A DNA stretch of 64,000 nt from Salvator merianae. Its lineage: Eukaryota > Chordata > Lepidosauria > Squamata > Teiidae. Where the stretch lies: positions 38,942,128 to 39,006,127 of the forward strand of contig QVOM02000116.1 in NCBI GenBank assembly GCA_003586115.2, given 5' to 3'. The notes under the pieces were generated by a model. The model was not told the DNA's origin. It saw nothing but the letters and a program-made list of their open reading frames with translations, and searched no databases. Of the stretch, positions 1 through 13,300 are shown piece by piece. The first letter of the stretch is position 1, and every line of letters starts with the position of its first letter. The position numbers and the translations under genes are program-made.

Positions 1-3000
1 GAAGATGCAGGTGATTGAACTTGACCCTCTGAATTCCAGGCAGTTGTTCTGTACTTGGCTATGACCACTTCTTTCTGTACTGACTGGTAGACTGGACAAG
101 GAAGGGTACTAGAAGCCTCCCTTCCACACAGTTGCTGCAGTTTAAGGGAGGCCCTGGTACGCACCATCCACACAAGAGATTGGATCAGGACATCTAAAAT
201 GGCAGCATGGTCTAGTCTACCAATAGACTTCTTTAAAGAGGTCTACCAGCATACTAGGTGGTGGGTAGGCTGGACCACAGAGGCTTATGGATGGCATACC
301 TCTGTGGTCTGGTATACCACCAACCCATTGCATTGGCACAACAAAGCATGCCAGGTCAATGACTCCCCTGGGCCTTTGGAGCTTTTGGAGCCCTCCTTGC
401 TGCACCAGTTTTCAAAGCTAGCATAAACTTCAGAACCAGCATGGGGATTGGAATGGAACAGGTCATCCCCATGTGAACAGCCCTGTTCTAGTCCAGGAGC
501 CAGCCATCCTGGAGTGGTCCAGTCTACCAAAAATAAGTGCAAAAGGCCCTAAAGTTGCAAAAGTTGGAAATATCCAAAGTAGACCCCCAAAGCTAACATT
601 ATAAGTTTTTTTATACTGTTAGATCATTATATTAGATAGGTTGAGTTAATTTCCAGGAACTTAATAGTTTCAGTAAACTGCATATCAAAGGAAGGAATGA
701 GGAGTTCTAGGACCTATTTGCACTTGTGCGATGGAGCGATCCAAGTCACTGGAAGTTGTTACAGGCCTCCCCCGAATGATCCAGCTGTAGACTGCTAAAA
801 AGCAGTCAACATGCTAACCAGAATGCCAGCGTCTGCACCTTCTTCCTGGTGTGGCGTGATGCATGGGTGTGGCTGTGAAATTGTGGCTGCACAGTCGCAC
901 GTTGCATCGTGATCACTATGGCAACATCTAAGCATTCACCAAATGTTGCTCAGATGTTGCCTTGGTGATCTGGGCAGCCCCAGCCTAGCCACTTGCTCTT
1001 TGTGCACTGCTGGCCTGGTATGGGACTATTACAGCGCTTGACGTGCAAATGGCCGCTGCCGCGCTTGGTCTTTACCAGTCTAGTATGATATTGTTATACC
1101 ATACTAGGCTGATAACTGCAAACCCAGCCCTAAATTCTTCTTAGGGCTTGATTCCAAGTCTTAGAAACACAAAGTGAAAGAGGACTGGGAGGACTGATCC
1201 AGACCATTCAACAAATGCAAGATAACAGATGCATCTCAGTTGATTCGGGTCCATGAAAGGAGAGGGAGTTCCCACCTGGAGATTTTATCTGCCCAACAAT
1301 TTTACAGCAACTTGGAGACACAGAAACTGCCCAGCATGGGTGTCTGGAAAACAGATACAGAAACCAAGTTCCGAAAACAAATGCATGCTTCTTAACATGT
1401 ACACATTTAAATGGGCAAGAAGTCCAGTACTCACTCAAATTGTATTGACTAGCCATATGACTATATCAAAAAGAAAAAAGAAGTCCAGTAAACATCATCC
1501 ACAAGTTGATGCAGACTGCAAGTGTCCAATTTTATTGGAGACCATACAGTCCTATCCAATGTCCCCTTCCTCCTTTTCCCAGATAATTATTTCCACCAGA
1601 TATTTCAACATTGCTGACTTTTGCCCTTTCCTGTGCTTCTACTAGAAAGAGAATGGTTTAATCTTTAATCATCCATCATCTCAGTGTATCTTTTAGCTTC
1701 AAAGGAGAACCAGAGCTGGAAGCAGCCAGTCAAGCCACTAAGACCAGACTTGTGCTTCATGCAAGAATCCAGATTAAAGGGTCCTTGACATATCCATGGA
1801 AGCAAAGCCTCCTACCTCACTAATCAGTTCCACTGGTAAACTGCCCTTATTATTACGACTGATCTTCTTGACATTCAGCCGGAGTCTGCCTTGTTGTACA
1901 CTGAGCCTATCATAATTCCCTATCCTGCACTCTAGGATGATAAAGAACAAGTCATGACCCTCTTCTGGGTGACATTTCTTTAGGGATGTGAGCAAAGCTA
2001 TTGCTGCTCCCTCCCACGTCTTCTCAAAAGTAAGAATATCTGTTTCCAGTCCAGGTAATCACTTTTGTTCCCCTTCTTCGAACCTGCTGCAGTTTTCTGA
2101 GACTTTCTTCACGTGGAGCGCCCAGAACACAACTCGGACCTTTCAGCCATTCTGAGAAGAATAGGGCAGAGTCTTCCGTTTTTTTATATTAAAATGTTCC
2201 ATCTCACCCTACAGTTCTGTGCCTTTGCCTTGCATTTCATTAGTAGTTTCTCCTTACCCTCGAATGGGAGAAACACTTTATTCCTCTCCAATTTCTTTTT
2301 TTTTTTTTTTAAGGATCTGTGCTGAATGGATTATAATGGCCTCATAAATATGCCAGCTGTGCACTTATTCAGCTCAGCTGCATACGCTGGGGCTGTGCCA
2401 GTTGCTGTTTTTGCTGTGGATGAATGCAAGAAAGTATATTTGCATTTAAACATCTCATCTCTCTGCAACACCTCCTGATCTACAGCAGATCAAAATGAGG
2501 TTTGGCGAGATTAAAAGCAAAGTCCTATTGGAGCCCTCTTTTCCTCCAGCATCCTGCCTGTTTCACTGCTGGGCACACTGGTGGTCCTGCTATAGCCACG
2601 CTTGTTTGACATTGAAAGCAAGGTAGAGCTTGGTTAGTACTTGAATAGGAGGCCACCTGGGAAAAACAGGTGTCTGGGAGTCACACCAAACACAATGATA
2701 TGTAAATAGAACGTACACAGGCACCCCTGTACGTTTTCAGAAGCGTGGACATGGAAAACGTATAAACAGACTGAAATTTCAAACTAAACTAGCTTGATTC
2801 CAACTGATGTGATAGCTATCATAAACACAAAACACAACAAATTGTCTCCCTTTAATGGTTAAATTGGCATCACAAGAAAAAAACTGATATCACTCATGAC
2901 TGCTGTGAGCTACTTCATTCTCATATATCTGAGTTCTCAACAGAGGTATGATCAGCTTAGTAATTTTGGTCAGCACTATATATGGAGTAAAGTGGCCTGG

Positions 3001-3468
3001 GGCTGCCCTGCCCCCAGAAGTGGCTACAACTGGTGCATGCATGCAAACTGCCACTTTGATTATATATTTAAAATATTCTGTTCTGTTTCCCATTCAAAAT
3101 ACAATCTCGAAGCCATTTGGAAAACATTGAGCATTAAAACAGCTAAAATCATCAGCTATTTAAAAATATCTGAGCATTCCAGCTGCCCTTATGCATCTGG
3201 ATGTTGACCTGGAAGTTGTCAGCAGTGTACAAGTACTACCACTGGCTTCCCCAGCCATCCTGACAATACACCAGTGAACAGCACAGAGCGGAGGCAACCA
3301 GTTGTCCTGTGATCTTCTGTTGGGGTTAATCATGCATTCGACCTCCTACAGAATTGATTCTGCCATCATACTTCATAATTTTTGTTATCCCTCCATTTAA
3401 AATAGTTTTTGACTATGGTAAGAAATTTAGCAGGTTTACCAGTGGGAGTATGTTGCACAGATTGCCTC
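1..3468. other. No recognisable gene; small hairpins
   Basis: No host exon or assignable repeat family was seen. A 10-bp perfect hairpin (accacagagg at 274-283 against 299-308) extends imperfectly to about 25 bp. A second hairpin has arms ctagtatg/catactag (1080-1087, 1100-1107). The motif ggtagactggac near 90 recurs inverted near 500. These may be remnants of a small inverted-repeat element, but no ends or target duplication could be defined. A poly-T run lies at 2296-2310. Confidence 0.4.
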
Positions 3469-3617
3469 CAGGGGTGTGCAAAACACTATTTGAATGTTCT
3501 TTGAAGCATTTAAAATTGTCATGTCCCTCTTACCAAGCAAACTCAGCCTTTGAGTAAGAGGGACATAGTCGTTTTGAATGTTTTGCAAAGTATTCAAAAC
3601 AATATTTTGCACACCTG
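3469..3617. mobile_element. 149-bp foldback MITE, hAT-like ends
   Basis: The segment opens with caggggtgtgcaaaa and closes with ttttgcacacctg. Almost the whole length folds on itself: the left half (gtgtgcaaaac...catgtccctcttac) is an imperfect reverse complement of the right half (gtaagagggacat...ttttgcacac is its counterpart). The arms are about 65 bp with a short loop near 3540-3550. The CAGGGGTGTGCA-type end resembles hAT termini. Flanks (attgcctc / gagttgct) do not give a clean 8-bp duplication, so the superfamily call is tentative, but the foldback structure is seen directly. Confidence 0.65.
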
Positions 3618-6600
3618 GAGTTGCTACTAGTATCAAATGAAACCACCATGATTGCTCTTCTGGAATCTGTACTATTACTTACTTTTTTAAAAGTCTTTTG
3701 ACAGTATCTTTTCCTTTTCCACCCCACATACCTGATACAAATTTTTGCTTTTCATTCTTCAGCAAGACTTTGGCTCCTCTTGACAGTTTCTCATTTTTAT
3801 TTATTATCCTTTTCCAGTTCACTTTGTTCTTTATCTCTTCCTTTTCTCTACTTCTGGAACAGTCTTTTGTCAGTCTTCCTTTCCTTACTCCAATTAAGAA
3901 ACAGAAAAACATCTTGCTAGCTTTCTTTTCTATTTTTTTAACTCTTCAAAAAGCTTCCTATGCTATAAAATCCCAATGTGTAGCTCTCTTTTGCAATTAT
4001 TTAAATTAAGCATTTGAAGCCAGGGCATATATTTATTCAATTGCTTACTCACTTGCACTCTAGTTTCTTACCTTCCAATTGTCTGTTAATTGTCCTTCCT
4101 CCACACAAATGCTCTTAGACCCTCTCTGCACTGGGGCCTGCCATATTCTGCACCAGCATGTGGATGGCAGGTCCCTATTCCAGGATATACTCAGGGTAAG
4201 GCCCAGTGCAGAAAGGGCTTTCTTTCTGAAGCTGAAGGCTAACATGAACAGTGGTCTGTTTATTTTCCACACTTCCACCGGGGACAGTGCCAGGCAGATC
4301 TCTGGAACACGTTATCTGCATTGCGATATGCTGCAACTGTCCCCGAGGCGTCCGAAGTCGTTCCTCAGGCTTACCTGCTGCGGATAGCTTTAAAGCTGTT
4401 CATGAGCTGTCCCACACAGTGGGAAATGGTGTGTTTGCAACACTTCTAGTATTGCAAACAGGGAGGCCTTTAGGTTCAGACCATCAAGGCTTGAAGATTC
4501 ATATGTCAAGACTTGCTCTGCCCTTGGTGCACTGGATACGACATTCCCTGGTCCAATTGCAGTGGGGGGTGGAGTGGGACATCCGATGTCAGGACGTCCA
4601 ACCAGAAAAAGAATAGGGAGGCCTGCCATTCACATTGCTAGATTGCCTGGATAGGAGTGTGCCTGTTCCAGCGTTCTGTGTGTGAATTGCTCCAGCCAGT
4701 CCTCTAGTGAACTGGCTTGGAATTGTCTTCAGAGACCATTCCAGCCAGGTCAGTGCAAATTCACCCTTAATCTTTTGCAAAAATACCTAATGCTTTTCCT
4801 GTATGAGGGACACACACACATGCTGCTGTTATGAAAAAGTATATGCTCTTTTCTCAGAATGAAATTGAAAACTTTAAAGTACCCAGCATAAATTTCAATT
4901 AAGGTACCCCAACTACAGCCCTACAGATGTTGCTGACCATCAGCACTTATCTTTTCCAATTCCTGCTGCTGGCCAAGCTTCCTAGACACAACGGGATCTG
5001 TGGTTCAGCAGCTTCTAGAGGATCACAGTTTGGCCACTCCAGTCTCCAGCTTGAAATCAATGCATACCGAAAGCAAAGCTGCACCAAAATACTTTCAAGT
5101 ACATTGAGATGGAAATCATTTGTGACTATGAAAACTCTTAATGCTGTCTTAAAACTTTAGACTACATTTTATGAGCTAAGAAGGAAAACAACTTTATGGT
5201 TTATCCTGAAAGGAAGCAGTATGTTTTTGGGGGGAGCAGTGGGGGTGGGTGGGATCTTAATAAGCACTTGCTCCATTTGTAACGCTTCTCCCCAAATCAA
5301 TTTTCAGCTTCTTCTGGAGTTGCAGGCTGTTTTGCAGCTGTTTGCCGCTGCTAGATTTCCCTGCATGCCACTAAAGAATCCAAGGAAACACATAAGCTCT
5401 TCAGCAGCTACAAGGAAGAAACTGGTGCCAAAGAAAGGGAACTGCTGATGAAGGTCACTGCCAGCTTTTAAAAGGATACAGCAACAGCTCCAACATTCAA
5501 CACTTATATGAAAAAACTAAGGAAATGAATTTTTACTTTGTGAGGCTGCCATTCCCAAAAAAATGGCACATGAATTCTACAAAACTCTTGTTTTCATGCA
5601 TGCCTTCTTATTTGGACAAGGAGGTACATAGGTGCAAAGATGGTATATGGACAACAGCATGCTCCAAAGAATTTGCAGAGTTTTTGTCTAGCTCCATTAA
5701 ATAGGCAGAAACAGCCCTTACCAATTGGCTCAATAAAGAGGACCTGGTTTAGACACCATCTAGACACAGAAGAGAAGAGAAGCAGATTTCCAGGATGTTA
5801 CATATATTGCAATACATCCAATGCCAATGTACACTGTCACAACTCAAGCTGTTTCCATTGTGATTCATGAACCTGCTATCCTGAAGTCCAAGCAATAAGA
5901 TGTCTCAAGGAAAAGCTGAAAAGCAGGTGAGCAGGTGGGAGCTGCTGCAACCTCCAGCCTCTATTGTGGTGGCACCTGCCACACAGAAGAGTGAAAACAT
6001 CAATTCTGATGGTTATTGTGTTATCAGGGCACTTTCATGCGGCTCCTTTGGAGGTGTCCTTGGCCTCCATTTGCTCCACACAAAGGACCAAAAATAATAC
6101 CATATCCATCAGAAGTCGTATCAGAGCACTTTTCTATAAATTCTCTGAAAGCACTTTTCACCTGCACATTCTAATATGAAGACGGGCCCTGGGAGAAAAG
6201 CACTTGGATGGCCCACTGTGACATCATAGTGAATACTGCCCAACAAGGTCTCACTGCAGGCTGTGGTGGCCCTTTTATGTGGTGCACTGAACTTTACAGA
6301 GATCATAAAGACCCTTGCTTGGCTGACAAAGTGATATGCAGTGTTCATAAAAGGTGCAGTGGCGTGTAAGTCTGCTTTGCAAAGTTTTATGGCAGCAGTA
6401 AACCTTTGTAGGGGCCATAAAGGCCTATGTGTGGTTGTAAACGTGCTGCAAAACCACTGTAAAAGTGCTGCTGCCCTCCTCTATACAGGGGCTGGTGAAA
6501 GTCAACATCTGGCTACCTCAACAAGTCATTCTGAGCTGGTTCAGTTATGCTGGTGCCTGGCTTGATGTGAACCTGGCTTGAACAGTAAGGGCTCCAAATC

Positions 6601-7434
6601 AGCCATGTATCGACCAAGAACCTGGAATCAGCTGGTCTGTTCATCAAACTGGTTGGCTGGTTCATCAAACAGTTTTCAACCCCCCTTTGCACCCATGGCC
6701 TCCCCCCAATTGCACCCCAGTCTCCCATTATCATGTTTTGCGCTCTCCCAACTTCTCCCATCATGCACAGGGTATTGCCACATCAAGGCTTAGGTTTCCC
6801 TTCATTGTGTGTCACTTTCCAGGTTATCTGCACTGGGTCAGATCTCTACTTCCTTACCTTAATTCAGTTTGAAGCAAAAGTGAAGCAAGTAGCAACTTGG
6901 AGAGTGTCCAGCATCTAGGTAACTATAGCCTGGTGATAGAGCAACTTCCAGAAAGCAAAGGATCTAAATTTCAAAGCCTGGCATCTCCTGGAATGAAGTA
7001 TGGCAAACCACTTATGTAAGTTTGCCAGAGAAACTGCAAGGATACAGCCAACCCTTGGTTATAAACAGTGGTTTTTAGCCCATAGCCAAGCATCATTTTC
7101 TTACTGAAGACAGGAGTAGACTTAACAATGCCAGAATCTCATGTGTGCAAATAAAGCTTTGTATATTATCACTGAAGGCCACCCAAGCAAGAATGGCAAG
7201 AAAGTGTTTTTTATGCTTTGGATGCTAGAATTGAATACCCAAGTTTTACTTCTTAAAATGACAAAATGTACTAGTGTGTCTCAGACCACAGAAATAGATC
7301 AGCAGCGACCTGTACTGCAGAACATAGTAGAAGAGCTGGCACTTCCATTATAGCCTGGCATGTGATCTTGTTTTGATCAGCAGCAGATCAAAATGCAGCT
7401 CAGAAGCATCAAAGACAAGCCTCCAGCTAGACCT
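3618..7434. other. No recognisable gene
   Basis: AT-rich sequence without host exons. It holds one clear stem-loop (4120-4217, listed separately), a short CA run near 4811, and G-rich sequence near 5228-5250. A stretch near 6925-7050 has weak likeness to the tRNA-SINE body seen at 40.28 kb but is too decayed to call. Confidence 0.4.
4120..4217. repeat. Nested stem-loop
   Basis: Outer arms ccctctctgcactggggcct (4120-4139) and aaggcccagtgcagaaaggg (4198-4217) are near-perfect reverse complements. An inner hairpin has arms cctgccat (4137-4144) and atggcagg (4164-4171). It could be a very short foldback element. No target duplication was recognised. Confidence 0.5.
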
Positions 7435-7529
7435 CCCCTTCCCTCCCCTTCCCTTCCCTTCCCTTCCCTGCCCTGCCCTGCCCTGCCCTGCGCTGCCCTA
7501 CCCTGCCCTGCCGTGCCCTGCTATGCCAT
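7435..7529. repeat. CCCTT / CCCTG pentanucleotide microsatellite
   Basis: The array starts as CCCTT/CCTTC units and switches to CCCTG units, with a few single-base variants at its end. Such arrays arise by replication slippage and are likely to vary in length between individuals. Confidence 0.9.
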
Positions 7530-8650
7530 GAGTTCTGTTTAGCAAGTCGCTAAGCAAGCATTGTTTCTTCTCAGGCAGTGATTTAGACCTTTCACAAAAA
7601 AATTCTCCTGTTTTTTTCTTTCTCTCAGGATGAAGTGTCTAAGGTTCCAGTCGATTTTAAGTCAGTTCTATAACAACAACAAGAATTTCCTCACGTCATA
7701 ACCAACAGCCACCTGGAAGGGCAGACATAGCATCAATCTGCTCATAAGAAATGGCAAAGGTTATGAGGCTGCTGTTGTAACTGGCTTCAAATGCCACTTT
7801 CCATTATACTGGGATATGACAAGAACAGTACAGGATTATGGCAAGGCTGAGGAAAGAGAAAAATGAACATATCACCCAAGTGAAGTGTCTGCCTGGAAAA
7901 GAGTTGCCCTTTCTGTCTGTCTTTGGAAAGAGTATTAAATCTTGTCCTGCTTTTCACAAGTTCTCATAGTTTGGCCAACGTCAAATTAATACACTATATT
8001 TCAAAATATTTACAGTACAATGACCTTAAAACAAGCTCAAAAGAGCATTAACTTTGGGATCACAGTGAACTGAGGAGACTAAGCCAGGTCACAAAGTGTT
8101 TATTATACAAGATTTCCCATTACATGACTTGACCGACTTCTAGAAGGCATGAGGAATTTCTAGAAAGAGACTAAAAATTCTAATTTGAAACCTGTTAACA
8201 AGAATGATGAATCTATGGTCCTCTAGCTGGTGTTCAACTACATCTCCCATCACCCCTGGGCCACTGGCCATGCTAGTCAGAACAGATGTGAGCTAGAATC
8301 TAAAAGCATCTAGAGGCCACCGTTTCTGAGGTGCGGTGGGGAATCAAATTTTAAATCTGCTTGTACACTTGGATTTTTTTTTTTAAAATGCCTTCTAACA
8401 TTGGTTTTGTGTTCAAACTTCCATGTTTTGGTCTGTTCAAAACATGGTCTGACAGGCTCGTCTGTCTGTCTGTCTGTCTGTCTATCATTCTATATCCAGA
8501 GCTCTCAGGAGGGGCTACAATGAAAATAATATCAAAATGTATCTTCACTAGCTAGGAAGGCAGAATTGAAATGTCGTAATGTGTGGATGAAATGTTGGTG
8601 CTAGGAGGACAGTTTCCTATTTGGAGAACATTTTGGAAAAAGCCAGTCCA
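7530..8650. other. No recognisable gene; CTGT microsatellite
   Basis: No exon or assignable element. A (CTGT)n tract of about 26 bases is at 8457-8482. Just after it, a phrase (ctctcaggaggggctacaa) recurs in similar form near 43690 (gtctcaggagaggttacaa), suggesting a shared decayed interspersed repeat. Confidence 0.45.
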
Positions 8651-8654
8651 GTAC

Positions 8655-8980
8655 AGAAGGTGCTTAAAATCAAAAGTTGGAGAATCCAGCTTTCAGCTTT
8701 CTTCCTAGCAACCTATATGTTGTTTGCATGACCTCCCAGCTACATTTCAGGATGTTATTGGTGATCATGTGAACTACGACAGCTGACTGCTCCCCAGCAC
8801 TATCAAGCAGCCTATCTAGATGGCGTGTGATAGCCACCACCTTCATACTGGGCATTCCTGTGGAAAGTGATATCCCATGGAGCTGCTGGTGATGAAGCAG
8901 GAGGGTTGCAGGTTGTGCAAGTCCTGTGGTGAGCCTCATTGGAGGACTTAGTCAGGTGGATGTTAGGAGTAATTAATGCC
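8655..8980 (-). mobile_element. LINE ORF1 fragment, SGNH/esterase-like domain
   Basis: Read on the minus strand, the frame contains ITRHLDRLLDSAGEQSAVVV followed by an H-x3-NNILKCSWEV stretch and LLGRKLKAG. This matches the pattern V-x-V-H-V-GTND-I-x-x-x-S-x-E-V of the esterase-like domain in ORF1 of CR1/L2-clade LINEs. The GTND catalytic block is mutated (ITNN), so the copy is dead. It abuts a reverse-transcriptase fragment in the opposite orientation at about 8980. A second copy of the same domain, same strand, lies at 10155-10345. Confidence 0.6.
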
Positions 8981-10145
8981 TGACAGAGGTGGTGAAGTGT
9001 CCCCAGCTTAAGAAGCCCTTCTTGGACAAGGTTCTGGACAGGATGATGGCAGCTCAGCTGCAGGCACACATGTGGGAAACTGATTATCTAAACTCATTTC
9101 AGTCTGGCTTCGGACTTCGTTACGGTACAAAAACTGCTTTGGTCACTCTAGCTGATTACCCTGATCTCTCAGTGGCTTTTGATTCCATCAACTATAGTAT
9201 CCTCCTGGAAAAGCTTTGGTAATGGCAACTGAAGGCACTGTAATATAATGATTCTATTCCTCTGAGGATGATACCAGAAAGTTATTATGGAGGAATTTTT
9301 GTTCATCCAAATTGAAATGATCTTGTGGGGTGTCGAAAGGGTTGAACCTATCCCCTATGTTTTTTAACATCTACATGAAGCAGCTAGAAGAGGATACCAG
9401 GAGATTGGGAGTGAGGTGTCATCAGCTAAATCTCTCCATTGCACCTGAGTTAGGAGAGGCAGTTGAAGTGCTCGGTCAGTGATGGAATGAGGTAACTGGC
9501 TGGATGTGAACTAATGAATTGAAGCTGAATCCAGACAAGACCGAGATACTGTATGTCAGGGGTTCTCAAGTCTGGAGAAACATCCTGTTCCTGAAGGAGC
9601 TGATCTACTCTGGGTCAGGTGCATAGTTTGTGGATACTACAGGACCCATTGCTGTTGCTGTAGGTTTAAGTGGCAGTAGTGGCCAGGAATGCCCACTTTC
9701 AACTCAGGCTCTGGATGATTCTATCCTCTGGCAACTTCCCAATTGGACTATTGCAATGCACTGTGTTTCGGGCTGCCCTTGAAGATGGTTCAGAAGCTGC
9801 AACTAGTACAGATCACAGCAGCAAGGCTGTTGATGGGTACTGCAGGCTGGATGCATATCATTCTGGTTCCAAAGAAACTGCACTGGTTGTCAATTTGATA
9901 CTGAGCTCAATCCAAGATGCTAGCGTATAAAGCCCTGAAGAATTCAGACCCCAAGTACCTAAAGGAGTGCTTCCTCCCATATAGACCTGCCTGTTTATAT
10001 AGATAGGCCCTCTTGATATTACTACCTTTGTCAACAGTTAAGAGTGGCAGAGCAAATGATAGAGCCTTCTTTGCAGTAGCTCCCAGGCTGTAGAATGAAC
10101 TTCCTTCAAAGATGCATCTAACCTGCACACAGAGCAAGCAACATT
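8975..10145 (+). mobile_element. L2-like LINE reverse-transcriptase relic
   Basis: Conceptual reading gives KPFLDKVLDRMMAAQLQAH, then ETDYLNSFQSGFGLRYGT (the QSGF-R-GHGTETAL block of L2-clade RT), then DLSVAFDSINYSILLEKL (RT motif A, the first catalytic Asp region). Further on come LSPMFFNIYM-like and ELKLNPDKTE-like segments in shifted frames, and a conserved 3' ORF2 region (caggctgtagaatgaacttcc). The stretch that should encode YADD is missing: around 9420 the sequence goes directly from tgtcatcag to ctaaatctctcc. It is frameshifted and dead. The 3' tail is absent. Confidence 0.75.
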
Positions 10146-10154
10146 TTAGAGAAA

Positions 10155-10345
10155 CCCACCTTGGAGATCCTGATTTTCACTTTCTTTCCTAGCAAGCTAA
10201 ATTTAGCTTGCAGAACCTTCCAACTACAATTCGGGATATCATTGGTGCCCACACGCCCCACAACAACTCCCCCCCCCCGCCGCCACCAGTATTATTGAGC
10301 ATCCTAACCTAGATGACAATCTTTACACCAGGCAGGCAATTAAAT
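10155..10345 (-). mobile_element. Second LINE ORF1 esterase-domain fragment
   Basis: On the minus strand the sequence reads VGTNDIPNCSWKVLQAKFSL and then LLGKKVKI, clearly the same domain as at 8655-8980, here with the GTND motif intact. It is interrupted by a poly-C/CCG run (10268-10285) that breaks the frame. It sits directly against the end of the sense RT fragment, so three pieces in alternating orientation occupy 1.7 kb. Confidence 0.6.
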
Positions 10346-13300
10346 ATATACAGCATCCTTGGGCATCCGCTGAATATGCCAACTTGCCCACATTAGCATA
10401 ACATTATAAAACGGGTTACATTATAAGTGCACTATCTCTCTCCCCCCCCCCAACCCCTCACTTCTGCAGAGGCACTAAAGCAGACAAACTATGTTCAGGC
10501 ATTATGTATCAGTATATCTTCTGTCTATTCCTACTTACCACTTACTACTGGATCTACACCACAGGGATCAATTCTGTCAAGTGACTTCCACCAGAGCAGA
10601 CATGGAATGTCTCAGCACTTTTTCTCCAAAGAATCCTGGCTCAGTTTGGGGATGTATGAGTAGTTCTTTGCTGGAGATCTCATAGCTTACAAGGTTTTCT
10701 GGCAAGTTTTAAGTCTGAGGACATGAGGAGGACATGTATTTGGGAAGTCCCAACTGGCTCCCATTCCCTGCTGTGTTTTGACTGTAAATTGAAACCTGCT
10801 TCCAGACTCAAGAGCTTTTAAGTTCTGCCACACCTTCTCTCTATAAGTTTACCTTGTAAAGTGGGAAGCTGGTCTTATGAAGGGCTTGCTCCTGCTAGCT
10901 TTCGAAAGGGGACAGCAGCCCCATGAAGAAACACCTATTTTGGACACGGCACTGCGGTGTTTCCAAAATAGGTTCTGTGAATGTTGCATAATGTCCTGTG
11001 ACTCTTGTGCAGCCTGCAAGTGGGTGTAATGCAAATGATCACATGTAGCTTGCACAAAATGCTACTGAGAAATGCAAACAGCCCACAGCTGTTTGTGAGT
11101 CTGTGCAAATTTCCCTTCTTACTAAGTTAGAATGTACAAACCCAAACAACTTCTTTCCAAGAAGGCAGCGGAATGCATCTTACAAAAGTATTGACCAGCG
11201 TTTCTTTGTACTCCTTCTCATTGAGTGCTCATAAGGGACCCAGTGCAGGAGGTCCAATCATAGGCTTCATCTTCATTCCATGGTTTGAGATACCCCCCAC
11301 CTCCAAGCAACGAGTCTCTACTCGCTGCTGTGTCAAAGTGACAGGGGACCTCACTCATGCCCCTGAGCCTTGGAAAAGTGCCTGAGGATCAAGACATGGT
11401 GAATGCCTCTGAAGTCACAAACTGATCCTTTCCCGTCTTCTTGCTGCCTTACATGCATATGCAGCACACAGTTTATGGGGGTCACCTATGCCTGCATATA
11501 GAGGCCAACAATTCATTGGACTGTTGATCTTGGCCTCCATGCACAAGTACCACCACTTCTTAGGGCAACCTGGCCAGTGGGAACGGAGATGGTCTCATGC
11601 ACTGGCCAGGCTACACTGATGAAGCCATCCTCCCCCCCATCTTTCACTAGCAGCAAAATAATTTGTTCTGGGCAAGTTGGATGGAGAGAAGAATATTTCA
11701 GGGCATTGCTGTCCTACGTGCTGCCGGCTGAGTAGACTTCATTTAACCCTTTTGAAACGCATGTGGAAGAACACATTATAGAGCAGCATTCAGGAAGTGC
11801 ACCATGCCTAAAGGAATGAACATTTTGAAGCAATGAAGCTTTTGTATTTGTGCATAATGCTTTGAAGCGTTGCTGTGCATCTCCTTTACAGTCAGAATTT
11901 CAGGTTAGTACATGGTCTACATCCTGCAAATTTATTCTTGGGCAGACTAGTTCCTTGCATGATTTTTGTGACGGCTTTTAGCTTGAGGCCCTCTCTACTT
12001 TACATAACATTTTCTTCTTTTCTTCACAAAGCATTCTTTTTTTCTTGGTGTTCCACTGCTTTGCTCCAACTACTTTCACATGACATTCTGTAGTGCATGA
12101 AACAAGACCCTTACAGAACTATTCTGAAGTTTTGGGTGCGGATAACTACTTGGGGGAATGTTGAAGAGTAGCAAGATAATCATTCTCTAGACTTCCCAGA
12201 AAAAAATTATTCAATATTTATCTTTAGATTACTAGGAAAAACACCTCCACGTTTTACAGATATGGTTGAAGAGCAAATATGTGTGAAACTTTTATTTGTT
12301 TTTGAACTTCTGGGGTAAGATTTGAAAGAAGAATTTGTTCCTCTCTAGTCAGGTGTGCAAGCACCATATGGTTATACCTCCTTTATGGAGGTATGTTTGA
12401 GATCAATAAGTCCTGCATTAATAACCAAGAAACAGAGGGGACAGGAAAGTTGACTTCTGTACAAATGCTCTGCCAGTTCTGGAGAGCAATGGATCAGGTC
12501 TTCTTAGCATGTCCCTCGACTTGGCAGTGCCCAACCAAGATATGGCAGTAAAACACAGGTGACAACATAACAGCACACTGATGTTCCAGTTCCAATCCAT
12601 ATTGGAACCAGGTTTGGAAAAAGGAAAAAAAAATCAACACAGTGCTCCCTCTTTACCACTTCTAGGACACCAGACATCCCTGCCTCCCCAGCCCCCCAAA
12701 CAGGGCAAACTTTCTTGTGCCCTCTGGTTCCGTTAGAATCTGGTCAGCTGTTGCCACATGTCTCAACTAGAGTCTTGCCCATTCTCCTGCCCTGTGGTGC
12801 AGATCTGTGGGCCACTGCTGGCAGAGGTTCATGTATTTTATTCACTTAATGGGGCCAACTGGTATACCATTATGGATGGATTTTGCTGAATGCTGTCTTG
12901 AACTCTGTGTTACAGTCTTTAACTCTTGTCTCCTATTAGCTGCTCAGGCATATGTCCTAACAGACCTAGTGGGCAGCAGCCACCCATGAATAGGGCTGTT
13001 TTCAATAGGAGAGAGCAGTGACAGTAAAAGCTAGAGTTAATGTGTGTTCACCAATTATGTTTTGATCATCTTTTATATAAATCCTGGGTGTAGGTATAAA
13101 CCTAAGAAAACAATTCAGGAAGATAATAATTAAATTTCCCTTCTTTTATTTTACAATGCATTATTTCATTGGTGACACTTAATTTATTGGTATGTCTTGA
13201 GTAGATCCTCCCTATCCAAGATACTGTTTTGATACCTCATGCAAGAAACAGTGCAATCCAAATCAAGAGGCTGAATGTAGTCCTGAATTATCAAAGGAAG

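Noticed and set aside
1253..1645. 130-codon plus-strand open stretch
   Set aside because: No family pattern, no splice or start context, and competing frames; treated as chance.
7435..7529. CRISPR-like regular repeat
   Set aside because: A pentanucleotide microsatellite without spacers in a vertebrate genome.
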